64,000 nt of DNA from Flavobacterium sp. WV_118_3. GTDB taxonomy: Bacteria > Bacteroidota > Bacteroidia > Flavobacteriales > Flavobacteriaceae. Where the stretch lies: assembly GCF_039778605.1 (NCBI RefSeq), contig NZ_CP156060.1, positions 930,001 through 994,000 on the forward strand, read 5' to 3'. The notes below the pieces were generated by a model. The model did not search any database. It was given only the letters and a program-made list of their open reading frames with translations, and was not told where the DNA came from. How positions within the stretch are numbered: position 1 is the stretch's first letter; each line of letters begins with the position of its first letter. The position numbers and the translations under genes are program-made. This document shows positions 9,651 through 18,899 of this stretch, one piece after another.

Positions 9651-10787
9651 ATGAAAAAGTATAGCATCTCCATAGTCGCATTCGTATTTTTGACATTGAT
9701 TTCCTGTAGTAAAAAGGAAACCGAAACATCAAAAGATGCCACACCACCTACGCCGGGCATTGTAAAGCTGAGTGCCGCACAGGTTCAAAATGCCGCAATA
9801 ACGGTAGGACAACCTTCAGAAAAAGAACTTAGTGGCGTGCTGTCCTTACAGGGAACCGTAACCGTACCGCCACAAAGTCGCGTGGACGTAACGTTTCCGT
9901 TGGGTGGTTATATCCGTAAAACAAACGTAATGCCGGGTATGCATGTCAAAAAAGGACAAGTACTGGCGCAAATCGAAGACATGCAATATATCCAGATGCA
10001 ACAGGATTATCTTACGGCTAAAGAAAAATACAATCTGACCGTAATGGAATACAACCGTCAGAAAGAATTGAATGCTAAAAAAGCCAGTAGTGACAAACTG
10101 TTCGAGCAAATTACAAGTGAACGCGAAACCCAGCGGATTGCGATGACTTCATTGGGGCAAAAACTTTCGTTACTGGGAATCGATACCAGACGATTGTCTA
10201 CCGCTACCATCAGTAAGTCCATTGCCATTGTATCGCCGGTAAACGGACTGGTGTCGAAAGTAAATATCAATATCGGAAAATATGTCGGACCAACAGAAAT
10301 GTTATTTGAATTGGTCGATATACAGGATGTCGTACTGTCTTTTACTGCTTTTGAAAAAGATATTGCCTATCTGCAAGCCGGGCAAAAGCTGGAAGTCTAC
10401 ACGAATGATCAGCCGGATCGGAAGTACCGGGCGACGATCGCGTATATTAATCAAGCCTTGAATCAGGATCGCGCTGCTGAGGTGATTTGTAAACTGGAAT
10501 CCTACCAGCCGGCTTTATTTCCGGGACTTTTTGTAAACGGTACCATTCAGGTGCGCTATACAAAAGCACTTACCGTTCCGGAAGCTAGTGTGGTGGATTG
10601 GAAAGGAAAAAAATACGTTTTTGAGGCACAACCGGATAATCGTTTTGCAATGATTCCGGTAGCTGCAGGAATTGCACAGGATGGATTACAACAAATTGTA
10701 TCCGATAAAATCCATTCGGGTTCCAACCTGGTCATCCAAAATGCTTATACGCTGCTGATGAAAACGATGAATAGCGGAGAAGAATAA
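9651..10787 (+). CDS. CzcB/CusB-type periplasmic adaptor lipoprotein
   Basis: 378 residues. The leader MKKYSISIVAFVFLTLISCS carries a lipobox (LISC), so the protein is probably anchored as a lipoprotein. It has the membrane-fusion layout: a first barrel/lipoyl half (GGYIRKTNVMPGMHVKKGQV), a helical hairpin of about 80 residues, the second lipoyl half (SPVNGLVSKVNINIGKYVG) and beta-barrel domains. It starts 3 bp after the RND-TolC fusion and completes the tripartite metal pump. Its stop codon lies inside the first unit of a 7-bp tandem repeat. Confidence 0.92.
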   Translation: MKKYSISIVAFVFLTLISCSKKETETSKDATPPTPGIVKLSAAQVQNAAITVGQPSEKELSGVLSLQGTVTVPPQSRVDVTFPLGGYIRKTNVMPGMHVKKGQVLAQIEDMQYIQMQQDYLTAKEKYNLTVMEYNRQKELNAKKASSDKLFEQITSERETQRIAMTSLGQKLSLLGIDTRRLSTATISKSIAIVSPVNGLVSKVNINIGKYVGPTEMLFELVDIQDVVLSFTAFEKDIAYLQAGQKLEVYTNDQPDRKYRATIAYINQALNQDRAAEVICKLESYQPALFPGLFVNGTIQVRYTKALTVPEASVVDWKGKKYVFEAQPDNRFAMIPVAAGIAQDGLQQIVSDKIHSGSNLVIQNAYTLLMKTMNSGEE

Positions 10788-10891
10788 AGAATAAAGAATA
10801 AAGAGAAAAGAATAAAGAGAAAAGAGAAAAGAGAAAAGAGAAAAGAGAAAAGAGAAAAGAGAAAAGAGAAAAGAGAAAAGAGAAAAGAGAA
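10780..10891 (+). repeat. 7-bp purine-rich tandem repeat, 16 units
   Basis: Sixteen consecutive 7-mers of the form AAGA(A/G)(T/A)A: three AAGAATA, one AAGAGAA, one AAGAATA, then eleven AAGAGAA. Apart from the T in four units the strand is all purine. The first unit contains the stop codon of the adaptor gene, so the array begins inside coding sequence. Open frames crossing it are low-complexity artefacts. Confidence 0.92.
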
Positions 10892-10932
10892 AAGAGTTGG
10901 GCCGTTAGCAATAATTTGCCCGAGATAGAAAG

Positions 10933-10967
10933 ACCTGTCAGGAATTGTCTCACCTGACAGGTTTTTT
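10933..10967 (+). terminator. Intrinsic terminator of the metal efflux operon
   Basis: ACCTGTCAGG (10933-10942) pairs perfectly with CCTGACAGGT (10953-10962) and is followed by a T-run to 10967. It ends the + strand operon just before the converging LysR gene stops at 10970. Confidence 0.85.
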
Positions 10968-10969
10968 CG

Positions 10970-11857
10970 TTATATACCGAAATTGGAAAGCGGTGCCGTG
11001 AGTCGTTCCAGAAAATAACGGGCGGCTTTTTTCTGATAGGCATCCTGATGTGTGATGATCATCGCACGTCGGGTCATATTGATTTTATTAATCGGAATAA
11101 TGGCCAGTTCTTTGTCGATCGCAACGGTGGTTTTCGCCAGAATGGTATACCATTTTCCGGATTTTACCAAGTCGAGTAAAGTGGGAATATCATTGATTTC
11201 GGCCGATATTTTCGGATGAATGTTGTGCTTCGCAAAGATGTCACCCACAAACTTCCGGGTACTGTAACCAGCTGCCGGTAATACAATTGGCAATTGACGT
11301 ATTTCAGTCAAATCAATTTCTTTTTTAGCGGCCAGCGGACTATTTAATGCCGCAACCAAACACAATGGCGATTCGAACAACAGTGTATACGTCAGGTTTT
11401 CATCGGCTACGATTTCTTCAAAAGCCAGAACCAGATCCAAATGCAAACCGATCAGTTTGTCGTGTAATTCTTCCGAAGTACCAAAGTACACTTTTACAGT
11501 AACACCAGGGTAATCGCTCAGAAAGGCAATTAATGCCGGTGTGAGCAGATGGCGCAATCCATAGGTCACGCCAATAGAGAGATCGCCGGTTTTAAGTTCG
11601 CCGAGGTCTTTTAATAGGGTTAATCCGCTATTGGCTTTGTTAACGGTTTGCAGTGCATAACTGTAAAAAAGAGCTCCGGCTTCGGTGAGTGTAATCCGTT
11701 TGCCGATCCGGTTAAACAAAGGTGTGTCGAGTTCGATCTCCAGTTGTTTAATCTGTTGCGACAACGTACTCTGACTGATATTAAGCGCTTCGGCGGCAGC
11801 GGTAAAATTGAGTAACTCCTTGGCCTTTATAAAATATTTCAGTTGACGTAGTTCCAT
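10970..11857 (-). CDS. LysR family transcriptional regulator
   Basis: 295 residues from ATG 11857. The N-terminal winged helix-turn-helix is typical: MELRQLKYFIKAKELLNFTA, then ALNISQSTLSQQIKQLE and LFNR. Residues about 90-290 form the periplasmic-binding-like effector domain. It is divergent from an MFS transporter and an MBL hydrolase gene starting 95 bp away, the usual layout in which a LysR protein controls the facing operon. The inducer is unknown. Confidence 0.9.
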   Translation of the reverse strand: MELRQLKYFIKAKELLNFTAAAEALNISQSTLSQQIKQLEIELDTPLFNRIGKRITLTEAGALFYSYALQTVNKANSGLTLLKDLGELKTGDLSIGVTYGLRHLLTPALIAFLSDYPGVTVKVYFGTSEELHDKLIGLHLDLVLAFEEIVADENLTYTLLFESPLCLVAALNSPLAAKKEIDLTEIRQLPIVLPAAGYSTRKFVGDIFAKHNIHPKISAEINDIPTLLDLVKSGKWYTILAKTTVAIDKELAIIPINKINMTRRAMIITHQDAYQKKAARYFLERLTAPLSNFGI

Positions 11858-11951
11858 TTTTAAATCGGTTTTATCGATTGATGATATAGAAAAATAACGT
11901 TTTACAAATTTATAGATTATAGGGAACTTTGTAGTGTAAAATGATGTAAAA

Positions 11952-13196
11952 ATGAATATGTTCCGGTCACTTAAGTATAGAAATTTCCAGCTTTTCTTTT
12001 ATGGACAATCTATTTCTTTAATGGGAACCTGGATGCAAAAAACGGCTGTAAGCTGGTTGGTTTACCGACTTACAGGATCGGCCTTTTTATTAGGGTTGGT
12101 CACTTTTGCCAGTCTGATTCCTTCTTTGGTACTATCGCCTTTTGCCGGTAGTTATATCGAAAAGCACAATCGCTTTAAAATTATGATGAAAAGTCAGGTC
12201 ATTTCGATGCTACAAGCGGGTACGTTGGCCATAATGATTTACTTTAAATATTATAGTATTCCGGCGCTGATCGGTTTAAGTTTGCTTCAGGGGATCATCA
12301 ATTCGTTTGATGTAATCTGTCGGCAAACGCTTATGATGGATATGGTGGGGAATAAAGAGGATCTGCCCAATGCCATCGCGTTAAATTCAACGATGACCAA
12401 TCTGGCCCGGATCATCGGTCCGGCTTTGGCAGGATTGGTGTTGGGAACTTTAGGCGAGGATTTTTGTTTTATCGGGAACTTTTTAAGTTATATTCCAGTA
12501 TTGTATTGTTTGTACCGAATGGACATACGGATTTCAGAAAATACCGAACCGGTTAATAATGTATGGTACGAGTTAAAAGAAGGGTTTCATTATCTGATAC
12601 ACGAAAAAGAGTTGATCAGCTTGATTTTGTTGCTTTCGATGAATAGTCTGATCGTGATTCCGTTTAATACGCTGATGCCTGTTTTTGCGAAGGATATTTT
12701 TAAAGGTACAGCCAGTACTTTTAGTTTGTTCGAAAGTGCTATCGGTCTTGGGGCAGTAATCAGTGCCGTGTATCTGGCGAATCTTAAAAAACTGGATCAT
12801 ATTATTAAAATCATTATAATAGCCGGTTTTATGCTCGGAAGTAGCGTGATGTTACTGGCGGGTTCCAACCTGATTTCGCTTTCGGTAATCTTATTAGTAG
12901 TAGCGGGTATCGGAATGATGGCGCAAACATCGGCTATCAATACCTATATACAAACCCATGCGCATCCGAGTATGCGTTCGCGTGCGATCAGTTATTTTAT
13001 CATGGGATATCAGGGACTAATTCCGGTTGGAAGTCTTCTGGCGGGTGTTGTAGCCGAGTCGATTGGTGTGCGTTTAACCGTGGTTTTCCAGGGCGCGATC
13101 GGAATTGTAGCGATATTGGTGTTCTACCTATATTGGAAACGAATGAAAACCAATAGCATTGTAAAAGAAGAAGTGTATAGCAAAGAACAATTCTAA
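11952..13196 (+). CDS. MFS transporter (EntS/MFS_3-like exporter)
   Basis: 414 residues with about 12 membrane segments. It begins MNMFRSLKYRNFQLFFYGQS and continues with SLMGTWMQKTAVSWLVYRLT, the pattern of the MFS_3 group that includes the enterobactin exporter EntS and many drug or siderophore exporters. A loop of soluble residues lies between the two six-helix halves (about residues 190-215). It is transcribed away from the LysR gene and is followed 2 bp later by an MBL-fold hydrolase. The substrate is not evident. Confidence 0.87.
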   Translation: MNMFRSLKYRNFQLFFYGQSISLMGTWMQKTAVSWLVYRLTGSAFLLGLVTFASLIPSLVLSPFAGSYIEKHNRFKIMMKSQVISMLQAGTLAIMIYFKYYSIPALIGLSLLQGIINSFDVICRQTLMMDMVGNKEDLPNAIALNSTMTNLARIIGPALAGLVLGTLGEDFCFIGNFLSYIPVLYCLYRMDIRISENTEPVNNVWYELKEGFHYLIHEKELISLILLLSMNSLIVIPFNTLMPVFAKDIFKGTASTFSLFESAIGLGAVISAVYLANLKKLDHIIKIIIIAGFMLGSSVMLLAGSNLISLSVILLVVAGIGMMAQTSAINTYIQTHAHPSMRSRAISYFIMGYQGLIPVGSLLAGVVAESIGVRLTVVFQGAIGIVAILVFYLYWKRMKTNSIVKEEVYSKEQF

Positions 13197-13198
13197 TT

Positions 13199-13927
13199 AT
13201 GAAAATCATACCCCTTAGAGAAGGTCTGTTTTGGGCCAGTAAAACCAAAGAATTTACCTTGGTAGATAGCGCTCTGGTTGGAGAGCCGGGTGCATTAAAA
13301 ATGGCAATATGTCCTTTTCTGATCCAACTTCCGGACGATCTGGTTTTGGTTGATGCCGGACTGGGTTTTGAACGCAACGGAAAACCGATTTTGATTTCGT
13401 TGTTACAAGACGCCGGATACGAACCGGAACAAATCACAAAGGTTTTGTTGAGTCATTTGCATAAAGATCATACCGACGGATTGGGATTTTTGGAGGACGG
13501 TCATTTTGAGACCTATTTTCCGAAAGCGAAGCTATTCCTGCAACAACGGGAAATGGATTATGCTTTGTCACAACCGGAAAATCCGTCGTTTAATTTACGA
13601 ACGATAAAAGCCTTACAACAATTGTCAAATGTGCACTATATGAATGCCGATCAGGGGAAAATAGGCAACTATATTACTTTTGAAGTCACCGGTGGTCATT
13701 CGCCGTTTCACCAGGTATTTTGGTTTCGGAATGACGATCAAATTGCATTTTATGGCGGCGATAATCTGCCACAGGAATCTTATCTGAAATACCATATCGC
13801 CTATAAAACCGATTATGACGGAAAAAAAGCAATGGCATTACGTCAGAAATGGGAGCAACAGGCCCGGGAGGAAAATTGGAAAATATTGCTTTACCACGAT
13901 CTGGAAAAACCGATCGTCGAATTATAA
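13199..13927 (+). CDS. MBL-fold metallo-hydrolase
   Basis: 242 residues. The metal-binding motif HxHxDH is present as H86-L-H88-K-D90-H91 in SHLHKDHTDG. Further candidate ligands are the His of GGHSPFHQ, the Asp of FYGGDN, and the His of LLYHDLEKP near the C terminus. These fit a dinuclear zinc hydrolase of the lactonase/glyoxalase-like metallo-beta-lactamase superfamily. No signal peptide is seen, so it should be cytoplasmic. It starts 2 bp after the MFS gene and is surely co-transcribed. A lactonase-type role is possible but not shown. Confidence 0.88.
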   Translation: MKIIPLREGLFWASKTKEFTLVDSALVGEPGALKMAICPFLIQLPDDLVLVDAGLGFERNGKPILISLLQDAGYEPEQITKVLLSHLHKDHTDGLGFLEDGHFETYFPKAKLFLQQREMDYALSQPENPSFNLRTIKALQQLSNVHYMNADQGKIGNYITFEVTGGHSPFHQVFWFRNDDQIAFYGGDNLPQESYLKYHIAYKTDYDGKKAMALRQKWEQQAREENWKILLYHDLEKPIVEL

Positions 13928-13946
13928 AAAAGGATTTCGGTTTAAA

Positions 13947-13974
13947 AAGGACTTTATGGAAACGTAAAGTCCTT
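13947..13974. terminator. Hairpin after the MFS-MBL operon
   Basis: AAGGACTTTA (13947-13956) pairs with TAAAGTCCTT (13965-13974) across an 8-nt loop. There is no strong T-run on the + strand, so termination is only likely. Confidence 0.45.
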
Positions 13975-13981
13975 ATAGTAA

Positions 13982-14200
13982 TACCGGTTATATCCTTTTA
14001 ACATTGATCATCGAAAAGGTTTCCGAAGTTTATTCTGGCGCGATTTAAAAAATAATACAACAATCATTGTACTTACCAATCAAGGGGATGCTTTTCCGGT
14101 TTATAACTTTTTGGACGAGATAAAAGAAACTCTAGTAAAACAGGTCGTTTTGCGTTTTTTTAAGCCGAAAATCTACCGTTTTATTTTGTCAATAAAATAG
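13982..14200 (+). pseudogene. Remnant of a serine hydrolase (class C beta-lactamase-like), C-terminal end
   Basis: A 72-codon frame without a good start codon reads HRKGFRSLFWRDLKNN, then TTIIVLTNQGDAFPVYNFLD, ending at TAG 14198-14200. The run TIIVLTNQGD after a basic segment resembles the last strands of class-C-like serine hydrolases, where a 'hostile territory' strand is followed by the C-terminal helix. The SxxK and YxN regions are absent. I read it as what is left of a deleted gene. Two intact members of the superfamily are encoded at 28.7 and 30.8 kb. Confidence 0.5.
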
Positions 14201-14267
14201 TGATTTTGAGTGGTATACAGCTGTTTTAAATGGTTATTTTTAATAGATAACACTAAACGCATTAAAT

Positions 14268-14768
14268 ATGATTTCAAAATTGAAAAGCTTGTTCCTGGTT
14301 GCTGTTGTGGCCGGGTTCTCTCAAAGTTTGAGTGCACAGGATATCAGAGTTGGTGTACACGCCGGTTTCCCGATTGGCGATGCTGCTGATGTTTCGTCAT
14401 TTAATTTAGGAATAGATGGTGCCGTTTACTTTTATAAAGTAAAAGACTTTCTGGATTTGGGTATCGCAACCGGATATTCCCGTTTTTTTGGTAAAACGCA
14501 AACGGTGGCGGGTATGGATTTTACGTACGACGATTTTGGCTACATTCCAGTGGCGGCTTCGGGTCGTGGAAAATTTGATCACAATATTTTCTACACCGCA
14601 GATATCGGGTACGGAATTGGTCTGAATAACGCCGACGGTGGTTTGTATTACCAGGGTAAAGTAGGATGGAACAAAGATAATTTCGATCTGTTCGCCTTTT
14701 ACCGTGGAATATCCGATAATTTTACAGTGTCTGCTATTGGGGTAGGTGTGGCGTATAAACTACACTAA
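14268..14768 (+). CDS. Outer-membrane beta-barrel protein
   Basis: 166 residues. The signal peptide (1-about 23) ends SLSAQ. The rest is made of alternating strands (VGVHAGFPIG, FLDLGIATGYSRFFG, FYTADIGYGIGL) and closes with VGVAYKLH, as expected for a small eight-strand barrel of the OmpA/OmpW-like porin-family type. It is a single gene with its own terminator. A specific function cannot be inferred. Confidence 0.75.
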   Translation: MISKLKSLFLVAVVAGFSQSLSAQDIRVGVHAGFPIGDAADVSSFNLGIDGAVYFYKVKDFLDLGIATGYSRFFGKTQTVAGMDFTYDDFGYIPVAASGRGKFDHNIFYTADIGYGIGLNNADGGLYYQGKVGWNKDNFDLFAFYRGISDNFTVSAIGVGVAYKLH

Positions 14769-14796
14769 TCCTTTTTTAAAATTTTGTAACTGCTAT

Positions 14797-14825
14797 ACGC
14801 TACCGCCAAACCGGTAGCGTTTTTT
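14797..14825 (+). terminator. Intrinsic terminator of the barrel protein gene
   Basis: ACGCTACCG (14797-14805) pairs with CGGTAGCGT (14812-14820), followed by a T-run to 14825. Confidence 0.87.
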
Positions 14826-14867
14826 AATTCAATTTGATTACCTTCGACCGGATTGTAGCACTATCGT

Positions 14868-15779
14868 ATGGCTGATTTACCTTTACAACAGCTGGGGAAA
14901 GCCCTGGATTTTATCGAGCAACATCTGGAAGAACCTTTGTCGGTAGAAAAAATCGCTACTGTAGCAAATTATTCGCCCTTTCATTTTCAGCGGTTGTTTA
15001 AAGCATATACCGGCGAAAACCTGTTGGAGTTTTACAATAGAAAACGGATCGAAAAAGTGGCCGCTTTATTGATTCGGGATACGAAGGAAACGATTGGAAC
15101 CTTGGCATTTCAATATGGCTTTTCGGATAATGCAGCGCTGACGAAGGCATTTAAAAAACGCTATTCGGTGAGCCCGACGGAATTCCGAAAACAACGTAGT
15201 AGTCGGTATGACAAAATTAAAAAGAGCACGAATGGACAAATTTTTCAGGGATTTGAAGCCTATATTTGGCGCATCGAAAATCTTAAAAACTGGATGGAAA
15301 TGAATGCAGTAATAACAGTAGAAGAAATGGTTGCGTTTCCAATGATTTACCAAAATCATATTGGTGTGGAAAATCTGGACGCGACTTTTACAAAAGTGAT
15401 TGAATTTGCGTTGGAAAATAAACTGACAAATCCTGAAAAGATCGCAGCGATCCGAATCTATCACGATAGTTTTAAAATTACGGCTCCGGAAAAAGTCCGT
15501 ATGGAAATTGGAGTAGTGGTCGATCGGGAAATCCAATCCGATCCGGGTATTTTTTTCAAAAACCTGTCACCCGGAAAATGTATTACCGCTAATTTTGAAA
15601 TTGACCTTGCCGATCTTGAAAAAGCCTGGTCGTCGTTATACATCTGGATGAATGAAAACGGCTATCGCCCGGCGGAACAATTGCCATTTGAAATCATTCG
15701 GAATAATTACAAGGAACATCCACAGCAAAAATGCATCCTTACCTTGTGTATTCCGGTTGTGTCCAAAGCAACGCTTTAA
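14868..15779 (+). CDS. AraC family regulator with GyrI-like ligand-binding domain
   Basis: 303 residues. Unlike most AraC proteins the DNA-binding part is N-terminal: ALDFIEQHLEEPLSVEKIAT, HFQRLFKAYTG and AFQYGFSDNAALTKAFKKRY fall within residues 8-106. Residues about 115-303 form a GyrI/Rob-like small-molecule-binding domain. This is the layout of Rob, BmrR-type and SbmC-related drug-responsive regulators. Its stop codon overlaps the stop codon of the converging pseudouridine synthase gene (15776-15779). The ligand is unknown. Confidence 0.87.
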   Translation: MADLPLQQLGKALDFIEQHLEEPLSVEKIATVANYSPFHFQRLFKAYTGENLLEFYNRKRIEKVAALLIRDTKETIGTLAFQYGFSDNAALTKAFKKRYSVSPTEFRKQRSSRYDKIKKSTNGQIFQGFEAYIWRIENLKNWMEMNAVITVEEMVAFPMIYQNHIGVENLDATFTKVIEFALENKLTNPEKIAAIRIYHDSFKITAPEKVRMEIGVVVDREIQSDPGIFFKNLSPGKCITANFEIDLADLEKAWSSLYIWMNENGYRPAEQLPFEIIRNNYKEHPQQKCILTLCIPVVSKATL

Positions 15780-17464
15780 AATGACTCTTTGACTTCAAAG
15801 CGGAGTGTTTCCCGTGTTTTTGGATGTACAAATTCCAGATAAGCGGCATGGAGATGCAAACGGTCGGCACCGGTTCCGTATAAATCGTCGCCTACAATCG
15901 GAGCGTTTAAACCTTGTTCATGGGCGGCGTGCATTCGTAATTGATGCGTCCTTCCGGTAAGCGGCCAGAAATGAATTCGGGTTGTTGTCGTTTGTCGACC
16001 TACGACTTTCCAAACGGTAACGGCTTTTTTACCATGGGTATCACAAACCAGTTGTCGCGGTCTGTTGTCCAGATCGCCCCGTAGCGGAAGTCGGATTTCA
16101 CCTTCGTCTTGTTTTACCAGTCCTGATAAAAGGGCGGTATAGCGTTTTATAACCGTACGTTTTAAAAACTGACGCTGGATGTGTTTGTGGGCTTCTTTGG
16201 TTTTGGCGACAACCAAAAGTCCCGAGGTGGCCATATCCAAGCGGTGAATGATCAACGGTTCGATGTTGCCCCAGGTTGTTTTGAGTCGGGTATAAACCGA
16301 ATCCTGAATTTGTATGCCCGGAACCGATAGGAGTTCGGCGGGTTTGTCGACTACAACAAGGCTATCGTCTTCGTATATGATTTTCAGCGTGGTATTTTCT
16401 CCGTGGTTTTGTAACAGCGGATTATCATCCATCGGAATACCGTCCAACATATGTTTTAAAATCGGCTGACATTTACCGGTACAAGCCGGATAAAACTGAC
16501 GGTGTTTGCGGATTTCCGATTTTGGAGAGGCGCCCCACCAGAATTCGGACATAGCCAAAGGTTCTAAACCGTGGATAAAAGCATATTGCAATAGTTTTGG
16601 CGTGGCACATTCGCCAGCTGCCGCGGGTGGTTTTCCAAAGACCGTTTCGCTAAAAATAGATTGCAGGCTTTTGGTTTTTCTGTCTTTATTTAAAAAGGAA
16701 TACTGCTCGAAAAGTTGCTGCTGTAAAGCGGCCGACTTTTCTTTGCGTTCTTTTTTTAACGCTTCTATCTGATCGTCAAATTGAGCTAATTGTAAACGGG
16801 TTTCGTCCAAACATGCTTTCCATTTGTTGGTTAGCACTTGTAACTCCCATTTATCGCGTAAACTTTGTTTGATCAAATCGGCTTCAAAAACGGCATATTC
16901 CGATTCCGTTAGGCTGCTTTGCTGAGCTTCACGGCTTTTTTTGCGTTCTTCTTTATTCGCTTTTAGCTGTTTTTTAAAAGCGGTAATTTCTTCCTGCGAC
17001 TGACTTACAAATTGTTCCAGTTCAGTTTTCAATCGGTGGTAAAGCGGATTGGCTGTTACTGTTTCGATCTGACTGTTAATACTGTTTAGAATGGTTTCTT
17101 CTTTTAGAAAAAAGCTGTTTTCAAGTAGCATGTCAAAAACAGGTGGGACAAAGCGCGGATGCTGATTCGTACCGGCCAGTTTTCCGGAAAAAGCGGCTAA
17201 ATAACCTATTTTACCGTTGGCATCCCGAACCACAAGTACACCAAACATTTTCCCGATAGCGATTCCATCCTGATCTTCGATAAGTCCGAAGTTGTGGTCC
17301 ATATCCGTCTGACTTTCGAGGTATTCCTGTAGTTCTGAAGCAGCAATCTGCGTGAGCGGATGTGGTTCATAATAAAACGGAAACGTAAAGCGTTCCGGTA
17401 GCGAAATCGCGTCCAGAATACGATCGGTAAAGTAGGTGATTCTATTTTGGGTGTCGTTGCCCAC
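15776..17464 (-). CDS. RluA family RNA pseudouridine synthase with long N-terminal extension
   Basis: 562 residues from GTG 17464. The catalytic domain is in the last 220 residues: DDSLVVVDKPAELLSVPG, the active-site HRLDMATSGLL with the catalytic Asp at D410, and GRTHQLRMHAAH. The N-terminal 330 residues include a coiled-coil stretch rich in Glu/Lys/Gln (about 150-265) and a CTGKCQPILKHML segment before the catalytic part. This longer class of RluA-like enzymes is known in Bacteroidota and in some proteobacteria. The modified RNA position cannot be told. The gene is convergent with the AraC/GyrI gene. Confidence 0.88.
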   Translation of the reverse strand: MGNDTQNRITYFTDRILDAISLPERFTFPFYYEPHPLTQIAASELQEYLESQTDMDHNFGLIEDQDGIAIGKMFGVLVVRDANGKIGYLAAFSGKLAGTNQHPRFVPPVFDMLLENSFFLKEETILNSINSQIETVTANPLYHRLKTELEQFVSQSQEEITAFKKQLKANKEERKKSREAQQSSLTESEYAVFEADLIKQSLRDKWELQVLTNKWKACLDETRLQLAQFDDQIEALKKERKEKSAALQQQLFEQYSFLNKDRKTKSLQSIFSETVFGKPPAAAGECATPKLLQYAFIHGLEPLAMSEFWWGASPKSEIRKHRQFYPACTGKCQPILKHMLDGIPMDDNPLLQNHGENTTLKIIYEDDSLVVVDKPAELLSVPGIQIQDSVYTRLKTTWGNIEPLIIHRLDMATSGLLVVAKTKEAHKHIQRQFLKRTVIKRYTALLSGLVKQDEGEIRLPLRGDLDNRPRQLVCDTHGKKAVTVWKVVGRQTTTTRIHFWPLTGRTHQLRMHAAHEQGLNAPIVGDDLYGTGADRLHLHAAYLEFVHPKTRETLRFEVKESF

Positions 17465-17693
17465 AGTTATTGATTTTAGTGCTGCGAAATTAGGGTATTT
17501 CAGTTTAACAGTCGCTAAAACAGTTCAATTTTAGCCATTCGTATTCTTTTTAGCCAGAAAATCCGGTATTCACGGGTTCCGAATCAAACGTGAAAACAGG
17601 TGATTATACGTTTATAGAACTGCAGTCTATCGGTTAATTTTAGAAACTTGTTTAAAAACAGGTGCAACCAAATCAATACTAAACACTAAAGTT

Positions 17694-18842
17694 ATGGGGA
17701 AAGTAGTTATTTTAACAGTAGATGGCGGTGGTATAAAAGGGATTATACCGGCCTATTTTCTTAACGAACTGGAAAGCAGATTAAACAAAAGCTGCTACGA
17801 ACTTTTCGATATGATCGGCGGAACCTCAACCGGAGGTATTATCGCTACAGGATTAACATCGCCAATAAACGGTAACAAACCCTTTACGGCGCAAGAAGTC
17901 TTGAACATTTATCAGAACGACGGCAATAAAATTTTTGTACCACAAGAGTCATTAATACCAGACTGTTATGCGCAATATTATGGCGACGATGGTAAGGGTA
18001 ACGGTATCGAACCGTATTTACAGCAACAATTCGGAATGGGAACCTTAAGTGCAGCGCAAGCCAATATGAAGACACTTAATGGACGTACCAAACACGTGTT
18101 TACAACCAGTTATACGATTAATAGCAGCGGTAATACGATACAGAATCCGGTATTGGGACAGGATTACGGACCGTATTTGTTTAATTGGATGGATGCGGCC
18201 AAATCGTCTGCCGATGATTATAAAGTGTGGGAAGCTGCTCGTGCGACAAGTGCGGCACCAACCTATTTTCCGGTAGGTAATGTGGGCGGTGGACAGAATT
18301 CGAATTCGAATGCACAGGAACGTTGGGTACTCGATGGAGGGGTAATGTCGAATAACCCGGCCATATGGGCCGTAACGGAAGCTTTTCGTACCGGAATGGT
18401 AACCAGTCTGAGTGATATTGTATTGATATCTCTGGGAACGGGAACATATGCTTGTGGCGCCGGACTAGTGACTGCGCATCAGGGTGATCCGGATCCCGAT
18501 AATGGGAACTGGGGTTATATGCCGTGGATTACCAGTGATCTGGAAGATTTGTCCGGGAACGACAATGGGCGTGGTGCCGTTGTGAATATTATTACAGAAT
18601 CGGTACAGTTGGTCTCGGGACAACAATTACAGGCGTTAACCGCTTCGGGGCTTACGTATTATCGATTGGAACCGCCTATTATTCAGGGACAAACCCATAT
18701 GGATAATATCGATCCGGGAAATATTGATTCGCTAATCACTACCGCGTCAGAATATCTGATCGATAATGCTACAGGTGAGAAAACGTTTAATGCGATTGTA
18801 GCCGAATTGACCGCTTTGCAACCGGTTTCGATTTCCGTTTAA
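17694..18842 (+). CDS. Patatin-like phospholipase
   Basis: 382 residues. The oxyanion loop DGGGIKG (residues 10-16), the nucleophile elbow GTSTGG with Ser45, and the dyad Asp in LDGGVMSNNP (D214) are all present, giving a complete Ser-Asp acyl hydrolase of the patatin family. There is no signal peptide, so it acts in the cytoplasm unless exported by another route. It is most similar in layout to plant-patatin-like bacterial proteins of 350-400 residues. It stands alone with its own terminator. Patatins also occur as injected or defence effectors, but nothing next to this gene supports that. Confidence 0.9.
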   Translation: MGKVVILTVDGGGIKGIIPAYFLNELESRLNKSCYELFDMIGGTSTGGIIATGLTSPINGNKPFTAQEVLNIYQNDGNKIFVPQESLIPDCYAQYYGDDGKGNGIEPYLQQQFGMGTLSAAQANMKTLNGRTKHVFTTSYTINSSGNTIQNPVLGQDYGPYLFNWMDAAKSSADDYKVWEAARATSAAPTYFPVGNVGGGQNSNSNAQERWVLDGGVMSNNPAIWAVTEAFRTGMVTSLSDIVLISLGTGTYACGAGLVTAHQGDPDPDNGNWGYMPWITSDLEDLSGNDNGRGAVVNIITESVQLVSGQQLQALTASGLTYYRLEPPIIQGQTHMDNIDPGNIDSLITTASEYLIDNATGEKTFNAIVAELTALQPVSISV

Positions 18843-18862
18843 TTCAACTTTTGATCAATATA

Positions 18863-18899
18863 AAACCGGTCTTAGTATTATAAGGCCGGTTTCTTTTTG
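18863..18899 (+). terminator. Intrinsic terminator of the patatin gene
   Basis: The stem 18863-18874 / 18881-18892 (core AAACCGG/CCGGTTT, one G-T pair) is followed by a T-rich tail. It overlaps the stop codon of the converging ketopantoate reductase gene at 18878-18880. Confidence 0.75.

Noticed and set aside
10732..11043. 103-codon leftward frame rich in Phe/Ser/Leu
   Set aside because: It is the translation of the 7-bp purine repeat on the other strand.
15066..15536. 156-codon leftward frame inside the AraC/GyrI gene
   Set aside because: Antisense shadow of a well-supported regulator; composition is unlike other proteins here.
17694..18842. Patatin as part of an anti-phage (CBASS-like) system
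   Set aside because: No cyclase or other defence gene is adjacent; the gene stands alone with its own terminator.
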